A stretch of 64,000 bases of DNA, from contig JAJDXS010000030.1 in NCBI GenBank assembly GCA_022823145.1, forward strand, positions 1-64,000. The letters are read 5' to 3'. Origin of the DNA: Gemmatimonadota bacterium. Lineage in GTDB: Bacteria; Gemmatimonadota; Gemmatimonadetes; Longimicrobiales; Gaopeijiaceae. A program made the translations under genes and the position numbers. Shown piece after piece: positions 8,570 to 18,385 of the stretch (its first letter is position 1; each line of letters begins with the position of its first letter). The notes beneath the pieces were generated by a model. It was not told the DNA's origin. It saw nothing but the letters and a program-made list of their open reading frames with translations, and searched no databases.

Positions 8570-9574
8570 ATGACCGCAAACATGAATCCCACCACCGATG
8601 GCCCCACGTTCGGGCACAACCCGGGCCGCGATCATTCCAATCACCCCCCCGACGAACGTGATGGCTCCGAAGCGGGCAAGCACGGCATCGTAGCAGCCCT
8701 GGTGCTCATCGGCGGATACACGATCGTCGAGGTCGTCGGCGGCCTTCTGGCCGGCAGCCTGGCCCTGCTCGCGCACGCCGGTCACATGCTCACCGATGCC
8801 GTGTTCCTCGTGCTTGCCCTGGTCACGATGCGTCTGTCGGGCCGTTCCACGGCCGAGCACACCTACGGCTACCACCGTACTGAAGTCCTTGCGGCTCTGA
8901 TCAATGCGTTGACGCTGTGGGGCATTTCCGTTTGGGTGCTCATCGAAGCGTACCGCCGGTTGTCGGCAATGCCGGAAGTCGATGGTCAGGTGTTCCTGAT
9001 CGTGGGCTCGATCGGATTGGTCGTGAACATCGCGGCCGTGTGGACGGTGCACGGAGCAGCTCAGAAGAACGCCAAGCTCGAAGGCACCTTCCAGCACATG
9101 ATCACCGACCTGCTGGGGTCGGTGGCGGCGGTCGTCGCCGCGGTTCTGGTGTGGGCATTCGGCTGGCAGGTGGCCGACCCCGTTACGAGCATGCTGATCG
9201 GCGTGCTGATCCTGGCGAGCACGTGGCGGCTCCTGTCCCGGGTGGTGGATGTGTTGCTCGAAGGCACGCCGGAGCACATCGACCTGTACGCCCTCTGCCA
9301 CAAGCTCGAAGAGCTCGAAGGGGTAACCGTGATCCACGATGTTCATTGCTGGACGCTGGCGCCGGGATATGTCGCCCTGACGGCACACATCCTGGTGGAG
9401 CCCGCGTACGCCGCCAACGGAAGTCACGAACTCCTTCTGGACCGGGTCCGGGATATCGCGTATGACGAGTTCGACATCCAGCACATTACGGTACAGTTGG
9501 AAACCACCGCGGGCCGCTGCCTTGAGTTGCACCATGTCGACCACCTGCTGGCCACGGCGCGGACACCGATGTAG
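8570..9574 (+). CDS. Cation diffusion facilitator (CzcD/ZitB-like) metal exporter
   Basis: 334 residues with six predicted TM helices and a C-terminal cytosolic ferredoxin-like domain. A His/Asp-containing N-terminal tail (HNPGRDHSNHPPDERD) comes first. TM2 carries the metal-site motif HAGHMLTDA, and TM5 the matching HMITDLLGS, giving the H/D-H/D pair expected for Zn/Cd/Co exporters. The C-terminal domain contains HDVHCWTLAPGY. It exports divalent metal in exchange for protons across the inner membrane. No clear ribosome site precedes the ATG at 8570; an in-frame ATG at 8582 is an alternative. Its placement beside the RND operon suggests shared metal-resistance duty. Confidence 0.9.
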   Translation: MTANMNPTTDGPTFGHNPGRDHSNHPPDERDGSEAGKHGIVAALVLIGGYTIVEVVGGLLAGSLALLAHAGHMLTDAVFLVLALVTMRLSGRSTAEHTYGYHRTEVLAALINALTLWGISVWVLIEAYRRLSAMPEVDGQVFLIVGSIGLVVNIAAVWTVHGAAQKNAKLEGTFQHMITDLLGSVAAVVAAVLVWAFGWQVADPVTSMLIGVLILASTWRLLSRVVDVLLEGTPEHIDLYALCHKLEELEGVTVIHDVHCWTLAPGYVALTAHILVEPAYAANGSHELLLDRVRDIAYDEFDIQHITVQLETTAGRCLELHHVDHLLATARTPM

Positions 9575-9735
9575 CGGGGCTGAACGGCAGTTGGCCCTGA
9601 TGGTGCGAAGCACGTCGAGCGCCGACCGCGAACCGCCGAAACCTCACGCCGATTGCCCCATGTTGCGGAAGATCGTGATCGGCCCGTACATTGCCCGTGT
9701 CCCAAACTCCTTCCACTCATCGAGGAGACGCCACG

Positions 9736-10116
9736 ATGGACATGAAGAAACTCGTCACCGCCACCGTCGCCGCAGCCGTTGCGCTACTCGTCGTCGACCT
9801 GGTCCTCGACATGGTGCCGTTCATTGGCGGCCACCACCCGCACGGGCATCACGAACACGCGGACCTATCCCTCTGGGGAGTCCTCGGTGCCGTCTTCCAC
9901 GGGCTGGTGCTCGCCGTGGTGCTGACATGGCGGGGCGTGAGCGATGCGAAGGATGGCGCGACGGCCGGCGCGACCTACGGGGTCCTGCTGAGCCTGGCGC
10001 ACAGCGTCGAGGCCGGCGACATGAGCGCCGAACTCGTTGGGGCCGCCATTGGCAGTGCCGTCCTGGTCGGTATCGCCGGAGCAGCGGTAGCGATGGTGGG
10101 GGGCAAGGGCGACTAG
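9736..10116 (+). CDS. Small His-rich membrane protein of unknown function
   Basis: 126 residues, about three TM helices (roughly 7-30, 46-68 and 88-118) and a first loop with the His cluster GGHHPHGHHEH around residue 35. The start is ATG 9736 with GAGGAG 7-8 bp upstream. Family not recognised. It lies 160 bp downstream of the CDF exporter on the same strand, and the His cluster suggests metal contact, but this is inference from position and composition only. It ends 88 bp from the convergent gltX, with no clear terminator between. Confidence 0.7.
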   Translation: MDMKKLVTATVAAAVALLVVDLVLDMVPFIGGHHPHGHHEHADLSLWGVLGAVFHGLVLAVVLTWRGVSDAKDGATAGATYGVLLSLAHSVEAGDMSAELVGAAIGSAVLVGIAGAAVAMVGGKGD

Positions 10117-10204
10117 CCGGTTGGTTTGAACCCTCTGGCGTAGTGGCCCGGTATGGATGCTGCGTTGGTCGGCTGCAGCAGGGGTTTGTTTCACGGTACT
10201 GCTG

Positions 10205-11647
10205 TCAGCCGGAAGTCTTGATGTAGTCGACCGCGCGCTCCACCCGCCGGAGGGATCGCGCCCGCCCGAGGATCAGCAGCACATCGAAGATCCCCGGGGA
10301 GGCGGAGAGGCCCGTGAGCGCGACGCGCAGCGGCTGGAAGACCTTCCCCGCCCCGATCCCCCGTTCGGCGGCGAGGGTGCGCAGCGCGGCCTCCAGCGCA
10401 TCGGCATCCCAAGGCGTGGCGGCGAGGACATCGCGGACAGCCGACAGGGTGGCCACCGCCGCCCCACGGTCGCGGTACCACGCCTTCCTGGCCGCCTTGG
10501 GGTCGTATTCGCGCACGGGGCCGATGTAGGGGCGTGACATTGCGGCCATCTCGGTCAGGGTGCGGCTTCGTGGAGCCAGCGCGGTGGCCATGCGCTCGAA
10601 TGCTTCCCGCGAGAGCGCCACTCGGTCCGAGTCGACGCCGTCTCGGGCCAGTCGGTCGCGCAGGGCCGCCGCCCGCTCGCCGGGATCCATGCGGGCGATG
10701 TACTGGCCGTTCATCCACCAGAGCTTCTCGCGGTCGAATACCGCGCCCTTCTTCAGCACGCGTTCCAGCGAGAACTGCGCGACCATCTCCTCGCGGCTGA
10801 GAAGCTCCTCGTCGCTTCCGGGCGACCAGCCCAGCAGGGCGAGAAAGTTCGCCATTGCCTCCGGCAGAATACCTTCGTCCTCATACGCGTCCACCGCTTG
10901 AGCGCCGTGGCGCTTCGAGAGGCGTTTCCCGTCCGGCCCCAGAATCATGGGAAGGTGGCCGAAGGCCGGGACGGTCTCGCCCAGCGCCTCGTAGAGGAGG
11001 ATCTGCTTGGGCGTGTTGGAGATGTGGTCGTCGCCGCGCACCACGTGGGTGATCGCCATCGCGGCGTCGTCGGAGACCACTGCCAGGTTGTAGGTCGGGG
11101 TCCCGTCGCTGCGCAGGATGACGAAGTCGTCGATCTGTGCGTTTTGGAAGCGCGTGGGGCCGTGAACCAGGTCGTGCCATTCGGTCGTGCCGTCAGGGAC
11201 CAGGAAGCGGACCGCGAAGGGCTCACCCGCCTCGGCGCGGCGCCGGCTCTCGTCGGGGGGCACGCGCGCCGCCATTTCACGGGAGAGACGGGCGACGGTG
11301 CCCGTTCCCGCCTCGACCGCCGCGTCCCTTGCCTTCGCAAACTCCGCCTGCGTGGTGAAGTCGCGGTAGGCCCGTCCCGTCTCCAGGAGCCGCAACGCGT
11401 CGCGGCGGTGCCTGTCCAGCCCGTCGGCCTGGAACACCGGCTCCTCGTCCCATCCAATGCCCAGCCAGCTCAGCCCGCTCAGGATGGCGTCGACGTGCTC
11501 GGGGCGGCTCCGGTTCCTGTCGGTGTCTTCGACGCGCAGCAGAAAAGCGCCGCCACTGCGGCGTGCCAGCAGCCAGTTGAAGAGCGCGGTGCGGGCGCCA
11601 CCGACGTGCGGATACCCCGTCGGCGAGGGCGCGAAGCGGAGTCTCAC
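10205..11647 (-). CDS. gltX: Glutamyl-tRNA synthetase
   Basis: 480 residues, class I synthetase that charges tRNA-Glu in the cytosol. The Rossmann signature begins at residue 5 (FAPSPTGYPHVGGARTALFN, the HIGH-equivalent), and the KMSKS-equivalent KRLSKRHGA is near 240. A C-terminal anticodon-binding helical domain follows. It starts with GTG only 3 bp after the stop of the upstream RND permease, so it is probably the last gene of the efflux operon, which is an unusual position for an essential gene. Whether it is discriminating or non-discriminating (Glu/Gln) cannot be told by eye. Confidence 0.95.
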   Translation of the reverse strand: MRLRFAPSPTGYPHVGGARTALFNWLLARRSGGAFLLRVEDTDRNRSRPEHVDAILSGLSWLGIGWDEEPVFQADGLDRHRRDALRLLETGRAYRDFTTQAEFAKARDAAVEAGTGTVARLSREMAARVPPDESRRRAEAGEPFAVRFLVPDGTTEWHDLVHGPTRFQNAQIDDFVILRSDGTPTYNLAVVSDDAAMAITHVVRGDDHISNTPKQILLYEALGETVPAFGHLPMILGPDGKRLSKRHGAQAVDAYEDEGILPEAMANFLALLGWSPGSDEELLSREEMVAQFSLERVLKKGAVFDREKLWWMNGQYIARMDPGERAAALRDRLARDGVDSDRVALSREAFERMATALAPRSRTLTEMAAMSRPYIGPVREYDPKAARKAWYRDRGAAVATLSAVRDVLAATPWDADALEAALRTLAAERGIGAGKVFQPLRVALTGLSASPGIFDVLLILGRARSLRRVERAVDYIKTSG

Positions 11648-11650
11648 GGA

Positions 11651-14600
11651 TCAGACCAGCCGCGCGGGCCTCAGGTTGCGCACCCACTTGATGGTCACGG
11701 CGAGGAACGGCCACGCCACGATCAGGCCCGCCCAGACCACGCCGACCCAGATCAGCACCGTCTGGACCAGCTCCGGCAGGCCACCGACCGAGTCGAACAC
11801 GACATCGACGAACGCCACGTCGCCCCGAAGGCCCGAGACGAAATCCCACAGCGCGATCGCGCCGAAGACGAAACCGATCATCAGCACGCCGTAGAGCACC
11901 ACATGCGTCAGCCACCGGACGGTGCTCACACGGCCGGATGCGGAGAAGTGCTCCGACAGGGTCGCGCGCGCCTTCGCGCTCTCGAAAAGGTAGTACAGCG
12001 CCGGGGTAGCGGTCAGGACCAGGAAGGTCGACGACGCCAGGCCTCCGATGAGCGAGTAGGCCAGCGCGTTCCAGATGTTGGAGTCCGCGGTCTCGCTGAA
12101 CAGGACCAGCGGGAGGAGCGCCAGAATGGTCGTCGTGGTGGTCATCAGGATGGGCCGGACGCGTTCCTCCGTTCCCCGCACGATGGCGGCCTCCAGCCCC
12201 AGCGAGGACTCCCTCCTGTGCCGATTGATGTTGTCCACGAGAAGGATGGCGTTGTTGACCACGATCCCGCACATCATGATCACGCCCATCCAGGCCTCGC
12301 CGGTGAAGTTGGCGTCCAGCAAGAAGAAGAGCAGGAACACGCCGATCAGGGCCATCGGCACGGTAAGCACGACGCACAGCGGTTGTCGCGCCGACTCGAA
12401 GAGAGCCGCGGTGACCATGTAGACCAGGATGAGCGCGAGGCCGAGCACCATCGCGAGCTGCGACTGTTCCTCGGCGCCCCAGCGCCAGCGGTCCGCCTTC
12501 TTGACCGTGTAGCCCGGCGGGACTTCGGTCCCGTCGATGATCGTGTTGTGATAGACATCACCGAGCTTGTAGGGCCCTCGGAATTCGTAGGCCACGGTGC
12601 GCTCGTACTGCTGGTCCTCGCGAAGGATCTGGGCGAGCACCTCCCTGGACTCGATCGTGACGAGTTCGCCCAGGCGGACCGGATCCCCTCCTGGCGTGAG
12701 GAGCAGGGTCTGCCGGAGCCTGTGGAGGTCCACCTCCCGGTTCCCTTCCAGCTTCACGTCGTACCGGACCTCGTCTCCGCCGATTTTCAGCTGGTTCTGA
12801 CTGACCTGCCCGCGAACGGTCCGGCCGATATCACCCACCAGCTGGGCAACGGAAAGGCCGTGGCGCGCGACGATGTCGCGGCGGATGTCGACGACGAACT
12901 CGGAAGCGCGATCCCGGCTGAAGAATCCGGATGCGTTCGGATTGACGTCCCGCACACGGGGGAATCGCTCCAGCCGTCCGGCCAGGTTCTCGGCGATCTC
13001 GCGGACCCTCTCGTAGTTGTACCCGAGGACCTGGATGCTGTAGTTCGGCGGCGAACTGCCTCCCCCGTAGAACGACGGGCCGTACCCGGTGACCCGGACA
13101 TCCACGCCGGAGAAGCCGAGCGAGAAGGCGAAGAGCTGGTCCTTGATGCTCACCGGAATGTTGGTGTTCTGCAGTTCGTCCGGGAAGGTCACCGTGATGA
13201 CGCTGCGCTCGCTTCTTAACACCCTCGTGACGAACTTCTCGACCTCCGGCATCTGACGCAGCCGTTCCTCGAAGTAGCCTGTGAGTTCATCGGTGCGTTC
13301 GATATCCGTGCCCTGGGGGAATTCGATGTTGATGTCGATTCGATCTTCCTGGCCCCATCCTCCACCGAAGAACATCCCCCTGTTGACGTAGTTCTGGAAC
13401 AGGTAGGTCGACCCTCCCAGCGCGGACAGTCCTATCGCTACGACCATCCACGGCCAGCGCAGCGTGAGGCCCAGAAGTCCGCGGTAGAAGCGCAGGTATG
13501 CGGGTGGCTTCGAGTCGGGGAGTTCCGCGGGGTCGTCGCCAGATTCCCGGGCGGGGAGGATCTTGCCCACCAGCGCCGGGATGAAGGTGAACGCGACCAT
13601 CAGCGACGCCAGCAGGGTCAGGGCGACGACGACCCCCAGCGGCAGATAGTAGACGCGCAGTTCGCCCTTCAGGTAGACGAACGGCGCAACGACGATGAGC
13701 GTGGTCGCGGTCGCGGCGATGACCGGCAGCAACACGTCCGACGCCCCCTTCGTGACCGCGGCCGTGGGGCCGTCCCCCTGTTGCCAGCGCCGGTACACGT
13801 TTTCGAGCACGACGATCGAGTTGTCGACGATGAGGCCGAACGCCAGCGCCAGTCCCGTGAGCGTCAGCAGGTTGAGGGAGTAGCCCGAGAAGAAGATCAG
13901 GTTGAGCGAGATAAGGATCGAGAACGCAATCGAGGAGAAGATGACCACCGCGGAGCGAATCGATCCCAGGAAGAGGAGGAGCACGCCGAGGATGACGAAG
14001 ACCGAGACCGCGGCGCGGCTGCGGAGGTCGGACAGCTGGCGGCGGATCTCGCGGCTCTCGTCGTAGTCGAGGATGAAACGCGTGTTCGGAGGATTGCGCG
14101 CCTCGACGACCCTCATCCGCTCCTTGACCCGGTCGGCCATGCGTACCGCGTTGGCTCCGATCTCCTTGGAGATGGACACCCCGACGGCGGGGCGGGAATT
14201 CACCCTGTAGTGGCTCGTGACGTCTTCGTAGGTGTCGCGCACCACCGCCACGTCCGACAGACGCACGATACGTCCCCCGTCGCTCTTCACGATGGTGCTC
14301 TCGATATCAAGGGCCGACGCGGGCCGGTTGCGGATCGTCAGCGTCCACTGACGGTCCCCGTCGCGAACCGCTCCCGCCTCCCGAACCAGGTCCAGCTCGC
14401 CGATCCTCTGCGCGACATCGCTCGGTTCGACGCCCATGGCATTCATCAGCTCGCGGTCCAGCTCGATCTCGAGCAGCCGTTCCCGCCCCCCATAAGCCCT
14501 CACCACGGCCACACCCTCGACCTGGTTCAGCTCCGGAATGACGATGTCGTTGAGGTGTTCCCGCAGTGACTCGAGGGTGCGTGCGCCGGTGAACGTATAT

Positions 14601-15031
14601 CTCAGCGCCGGGCCCCGCTGGGTCTCGAATTCGCGCGGCACGTAGGGGTCCACGACGACGGAACGCACGCCCGGGGGCAGTTCATTCTCCTCGAGCGTCG
14701 CGATGCGCTCAGACAGGTCCAGGCGCGCAAAGTCCATGTCCGTGTCGCGGGCGAACTCGACATTGATTGTGGCCAGGTTCTCCCTGGAGGTGGACGTGAC
14801 CTTCTCGACACCCTTGATCAGCTGGATGGTCGCTTCGAGCGGCGAGGTCAGAAAGGCCTCGACCGTTTCGGGGGAGGCCCCGGGCCAGGTCCCCGTGATC
14901 GTCAGGCGCGGCAGGCTGGTATCGGGCACCAGCTCGATGGGGATGTTGCGCCAGGCGAACACGCCCAGCGACGCGACGGCCAGGTAGGCCATCGCGATCG
15001 CGACGGGACGGCGAACGAAAAAGCGAATCAT
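11651..15031 (-). CDS. RND efflux permease A with extra C-terminal membrane helices
   Basis: 1126 residues. Typical RND start (MIRFFVRRPVAIAMAYLAV), porter motifs, and TM4 with AFGLIVDNSIVVLENVYRR at about 395-413, where the second relay Asp of AcrB is Asn. The second half ends with the usual GIVVNNAILLVDNINRHRR-type segment and TM12. Beyond TM12 (about residue 1030) there are two further hydrophobic stretches (VVLYGVLMIGFVFGAIALW; VQTVLIWVGVVWAGLIVAW), not part of the standard 12-TM plan. The start overlaps the stop of permease B by 4 nt (ATGA). Substrate unknown; the pair resembles MdtB/MdtC-like or other two-permease systems. Confidence 0.88.
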   Translation of the reverse strand: MIRFFVRRPVAIAMAYLAVASLGVFAWRNIPIELVPDTSLPRLTITGTWPGASPETVEAFLTSPLEATIQLIKGVEKVTSTSRENLATINVEFARDTDMDFARLDLSERIATLEENELPPGVRSVVVDPYVPREFETQRGPALRYTFTGARTLESLREHLNDIVIPELNQVEGVAVVRAYGGRERLLEIELDRELMNAMGVEPSDVAQRIGELDLVREAGAVRDGDRQWTLTIRNRPASALDIESTIVKSDGGRIVRLSDVAVVRDTYEDVTSHYRVNSRPAVGVSISKEIGANAVRMADRVKERMRVVEARNPPNTRFILDYDESREIRRQLSDLRSRAAVSVFVILGVLLLFLGSIRSAVVIFSSIAFSILISLNLIFFSGYSLNLLTLTGLALAFGLIVDNSIVVLENVYRRWQQGDGPTAAVTKGASDVLLPVIAATATTLIVVAPFVYLKGELRVYYLPLGVVVALTLLASLMVAFTFIPALVGKILPARESGDDPAELPDSKPPAYLRFYRGLLGLTLRWPWMVVAIGLSALGGSTYLFQNYVNRGMFFGGGWGQEDRIDINIEFPQGTDIERTDELTGYFEERLRQMPEVEKFVTRVLRSERSVITVTFPDELQNTNIPVSIKDQLFAFSLGFSGVDVRVTGYGPSFYGGGSSPPNYSIQVLGYNYERVREIAENLAGRLERFPRVRDVNPNASGFFSRDRASEFVVDIRRDIVARHGLSVAQLVGDIGRTVRGQVSQNQLKIGGDEVRYDVKLEGNREVDLHRLRQTLLLTPGGDPVRLGELVTIESREVLAQILREDQQYERTVAYEFRGPYKLGDVYHNTIIDGTEVPPGYTVKKADRWRWGAEEQSQLAMVLGLALILVYMVTAALFESARQPLCVVLTVPMALIGVFLLFFLLDANFTGEAWMGVIMMCGIVVNNAILLVDNINRHRRESSLGLEAAIVRGTEERVRPILMTTTTTILALLPLVLFSETADSNIWNALAYSLIGGLASSTFLVLTATPALYYLFESAKARATLSEHFSASGRVSTVRWLTHVVLYGVLMIGFVFGAIALWDFVSGLRGDVAFVDVVFDSVGGLPELVQTVLIWVGVVWAGLIVAWPFLAVTIKWVRNLRPARLV

Positions 15032-18000
15032 GAGGAAGCAACTCCCTGCGTTGCCAGTTCAGGGGTGGCGTCCGAACCGCGCCGCTGTCCCTTCCAGGCC
15101 CTGCGAACATCTTCGACGATCGAATACACCACCGGTACGACGATCAGCGTAAGCGCGGTGGCGACGATCAGCCCCCCGATGACCGAGATCGCCATCGGAG
15201 CGCGCAGATCGGCGCCGCGACCGATCCCCAGCGCCATGGGGAGCAGCCCCAGCACCGTCGTCACGGTCGTCATCACGATGGGTCTCAGGCGCACTTCCCC
15301 CGCCTCCAGGATCGCGTCCCTGAGAGCCAGACCGCGCGCACGCCCCTGGTTGATGAAGTCCACTTTGACGATCGCGTCGTTCACCACAATTCCCACGAGG
15401 ATCACCACTCCGATCAGGCTCATGGTGTTGAGCCCCTGCCCCGTCAGCGCCAGGGCCAGTATAGCGCCTACCAGGGCCAGCGGCACCGCCATCAGGATTG
15501 TGAAAGGATGCACAAACGACTCGAACTGGGCCGCCAGGATCATGTACACCAGCAGGATCGCGAGGCCGAAGGCGAAGGCGAGGTCGCGGAACGAACGGCG
15601 CATCTCTTCGTTTTCTCCGCCCACCTCGACCCGCGTTTCGAAGGGCACCGGCAGTTCCTGCAACGCCCCCTCAACCGAGGCGATCGCCGCAGCCAGCCCG
15701 CCCGAAGCGACATCCGCAAAGACCGTCACCACGCGCCCCTGGTCCTCGCGCTTGATCTCGGCCGGCCCGAGCGTCTGATTGACGGTCACGAGTTCGCGCA
15801 GCGGGATCCCGTTCACCCGCAGCATGTCCAGCGTTGCGGCGTCGTGACGCAGGAAGTCCGGCAGCCGCACCATGACGGCGATCTTGCGGTCGAAATCCAC
15901 GAACTCGGTGGCGCGGTCCCCCAGCATGGCGGACTGGATCGTCTCGGCGATCAGACGCCGTTCGATGCCGTATTCGGCGGCAACGTCCTCGTTGATGGAG
16001 ATCTGGAACTGGGGCTGCCCCCTCTCGGTGCCGATCCGCACGTTTCGAATCTCCGGCACGGTGGCGAGCCGCCGCTCCACCTGTTCCGCGAACGGATAGG
16101 TGCGTTCCAGATCCTCGCCCCGAACGCGTACCGCAATGTCGGCCTCCCCACCGCCGAGTATCTGCCCCAGGGCCGTGGCCTGGCCGGTCTCGAACGAAAG
16201 AGAGCCGGGCGGAAAACTGCCGGTCAGTCCCTGTAGACGGCCGACAACCTCCCCCGTCTCGGCGCGGTCGTCCAGACGCACCTGGAGGTGCGCGGTGTGG
16301 AGACCTGACGCCTGACCCTCGTCGCCCTTGGCCTGCACATCACGCCCGATGTGGCTGAAGACGGCGGCCACTTCCGGATCTTCCTGCAGGCCGCCCTCGA
16401 GCGACTCGACGGCGTTGGCGGTGGTCTCGAGCCGGGTGCCCTCGGCAAGCTCCACCCGCACGTCGAAGGCACCCTGGTCCACATCCGGGAGCAGATCCCT
16501 GTCGAGCGCCAGCGCAATTGCGGCGATTCCGGCGAGCGTCAGCCCTGCTATGCCGAGGACCACGGCGCGGCGGTCCAGCGCCGCCGACAGCACCCCGTGA
16601 TACCAGGCCGCGAACACGCCGAAGACCCGGTCGAACGCCCGGAAGAAGGGGAGGAAGACCGTGGAGAGCATCTTGCCGCCGATCTCTCCCCAGTAGGCCA
16701 CCAGCTGTCTGGCCAGCGACGCAGCGCCCCGGATCGCCCGAAACGGGAGGGTCACCAACCACACGATCGTGTTGCCGATCTTCGCGCGTGCAGTGGTTGC
16801 GCGCGGCCGGGCGGCTTCAGGGGCGAGATCCTGGGCGGGCGCCTTGCGCTTGCCACCCTTGAAGTGCCCCGCCATCGCAGGGAGCAGCGTCACCGCCACC
16901 GCGAGACTGGCGAGCAGCGAGAAGGCGACCGCCAGCGACAGCGCGCCGAAGAGTTCTCCGGCCACCCCCTGCACGTAGATGATCGGACCGAACACGGAGA
17001 TCGTCGTCAGCGTCGACGCCGTGATCGCCCCCTGAACCTCCTCCGCGCCCCGGGCGGCGGCTTCCAGCGCCCCCAACCCCGCCTGGCGGTGCCGGAAGAT
17101 ATTCTCGAGCACGATGATCGAGTTGTCGACCAGCATCCCCACCCCGAGCGCGAGTCCCCCCAGGCTCATGATGTTGAGCGACACGCCGAACGCGTCCATG
17201 AGGGCGAATGTGCCGATGACCGAGATCGGGATCGCGAGCGCGATCGCAACCGGGTAGCGGGGGTCGCGCAGGAAGAAGAAGAGCACGATGAACGCCAGCA
17301 GTCCCCCCAGAATGAGCGCCTGCACGACATTGCTGATCGACTCGTCGATGAAGGTGGCCTGGTTCGACGCGATCTCGGCGGTGAACTCGGGGTACTGCTC
17401 CTTCAGCAGCGCCAGCGTCGCCTGGACGTCTTCGGACACGGCGACGGTGTTCGCGCCGGACTCCTTGAAGACGAGGATTCCGACCGACTCCGAGCCGTTG
17501 TACCTCGCGATCTCCTCGCGCTCGGCGTATCCGTCCACGACCTGGGCGACATCCCGCAGCCGGACCAGGCGGAAGCCGGCGTTCTCCTCTTCGGCTTCCC
17601 CCGCGCCCGCGCCGGCCGGAGCACGCGGACCGCCCGTTTCCTGCCTTCCCACGACGACGTCGTTGATCTCCTCGACCGTCTGGAATTCGCCCAGGGTCCG
17701 AAGCGGATACCGGTATCGCCCTCTCAGGATCGTGCCGCCGAGCGCCGAGTAGTTGGCCTGGTCGAGGGCACTCGACACCTCGGCAAGTGTGACCCCGTTG
17801 GATTCGAGCAGCTCCGGGAACACTTCGATCTGGATTTCGCGGTCCAGCCCCCCCGTCACGGAGGCCTGCGCAACCCCGTCCAGCTGTTCCAGGCGGCGGC
17901 GGAACACATCTTCGGCGATCTCCTTGTTGGCCAGGAGATTGCCGCCGCCGGTGAGCGAGATGGTGAGGATCGGCTCGGCCTGAGGGTCCACGCGCAGGAT

Positions 18001-18381
18001 GGTCGGCCTCTCGGCGGTCTCCGGCAGCTCCTCGCGTATGTTGTCGAGCCGCTCCCGCACGTTGAGCGTGGCGAAGTCCATGTTCGTGCCCCACGCGAAG
18101 CGCAGGGTAACCAGACTCACGCCCTCCTGCGACACGGACGTGACCTTCTCCACGCCCGGCACCGCCGCCGCCTGCTGCTCGATCCTCTCCGTGACGAGCC
18201 GCTCAATCTCGGCAGGCGCCACGTTGGGATAGCTGGTGTAGACCACCAGGCGCGGGAAGCTGACCTCCGGAAGCAGGTCGATCGGAAGCCGGGCGTAGGA
18301 AATGCTCCCCAGCAGAACGACCGCCAGCACGAGCATCGCGACGGCCACCGGACGCCGCGTCGAGGTTCTCGGAATCGACAC
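15028..18381 (-). CDS. RND efflux permease B
   Basis: 1117 residues, HAE1-like RND permease. It has an N-terminal TM and the porter domain (FPRLVVYTSYPNVAPAEIE). TM4 is LGVGMLVDNSIIVLENIFR at about 410-428, with the second relay Asp replaced by Asn as in permease A. The cytoplasmic region between TM6 and TM7 is enlarged (about residues 510-590, basic, beginning GGKRKAPAQDL). The C-terminal half ends with GVVILVGIVVNDAIVKVDF. It starts 4 bp after the stop of the TolC-like gene. It probably forms a mixed or alternative trimer with permease A. Confidence 0.89.
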   Translation of the reverse strand: MSIPRTSTRRPVAVAMLVLAVVLLGSISYARLPIDLLPEVSFPRLVVYTSYPNVAPAEIERLVTERIEQQAAAVPGVEKVTSVSQEGVSLVTLRFAWGTNMDFATLNVRERLDNIREELPETAERPTILRVDPQAEPILTISLTGGGNLLANKEIAEDVFRRRLEQLDGVAQASVTGGLDREIQIEVFPELLESNGVTLAEVSSALDQANYSALGGTILRGRYRYPLRTLGEFQTVEEINDVVVGRQETGGPRAPAGAGAGEAEEENAGFRLVRLRDVAQVVDGYAEREEIARYNGSESVGILVFKESGANTVAVSEDVQATLALLKEQYPEFTAEIASNQATFIDESISNVVQALILGGLLAFIVLFFFLRDPRYPVAIALAIPISVIGTFALMDAFGVSLNIMSLGGLALGVGMLVDNSIIVLENIFRHRQAGLGALEAAARGAEEVQGAITASTLTTISVFGPIIYVQGVAGELFGALSLAVAFSLLASLAVAVTLLPAMAGHFKGGKRKAPAQDLAPEAARPRATTARAKIGNTIVWLVTLPFRAIRGAASLARQLVAYWGEIGGKMLSTVFLPFFRAFDRVFGVFAAWYHGVLSAALDRRAVVLGIAGLTLAGIAAIALALDRDLLPDVDQGAFDVRVELAEGTRLETTANAVESLEGGLQEDPEVAAVFSHIGRDVQAKGDEGQASGLHTAHLQVRLDDRAETGEVVGRLQGLTGSFPPGSLSFETGQATALGQILGGGEADIAVRVRGEDLERTYPFAEQVERRLATVPEIRNVRIGTERGQPQFQISINEDVAAEYGIERRLIAETIQSAMLGDRATEFVDFDRKIAVMVRLPDFLRHDAATLDMLRVNGIPLRELVTVNQTLGPAEIKREDQGRVVTVFADVASGGLAAAIASVEGALQELPVPFETRVEVGGENEEMRRSFRDLAFAFGLAILLVYMILAAQFESFVHPFTILMAVPLALVGAILALALTGQGLNTMSLIGVVILVGIVVNDAIVKVDFINQGRARGLALRDAILEAGEVRLRPIVMTTVTTVLGLLPMALGIGRGADLRAPMAISVIGGLIVATALTLIVVPVVYSIVEDVRRAWKGQRRGSDATPELATQGVASS

Positions 18382-18385
18382 GGGC

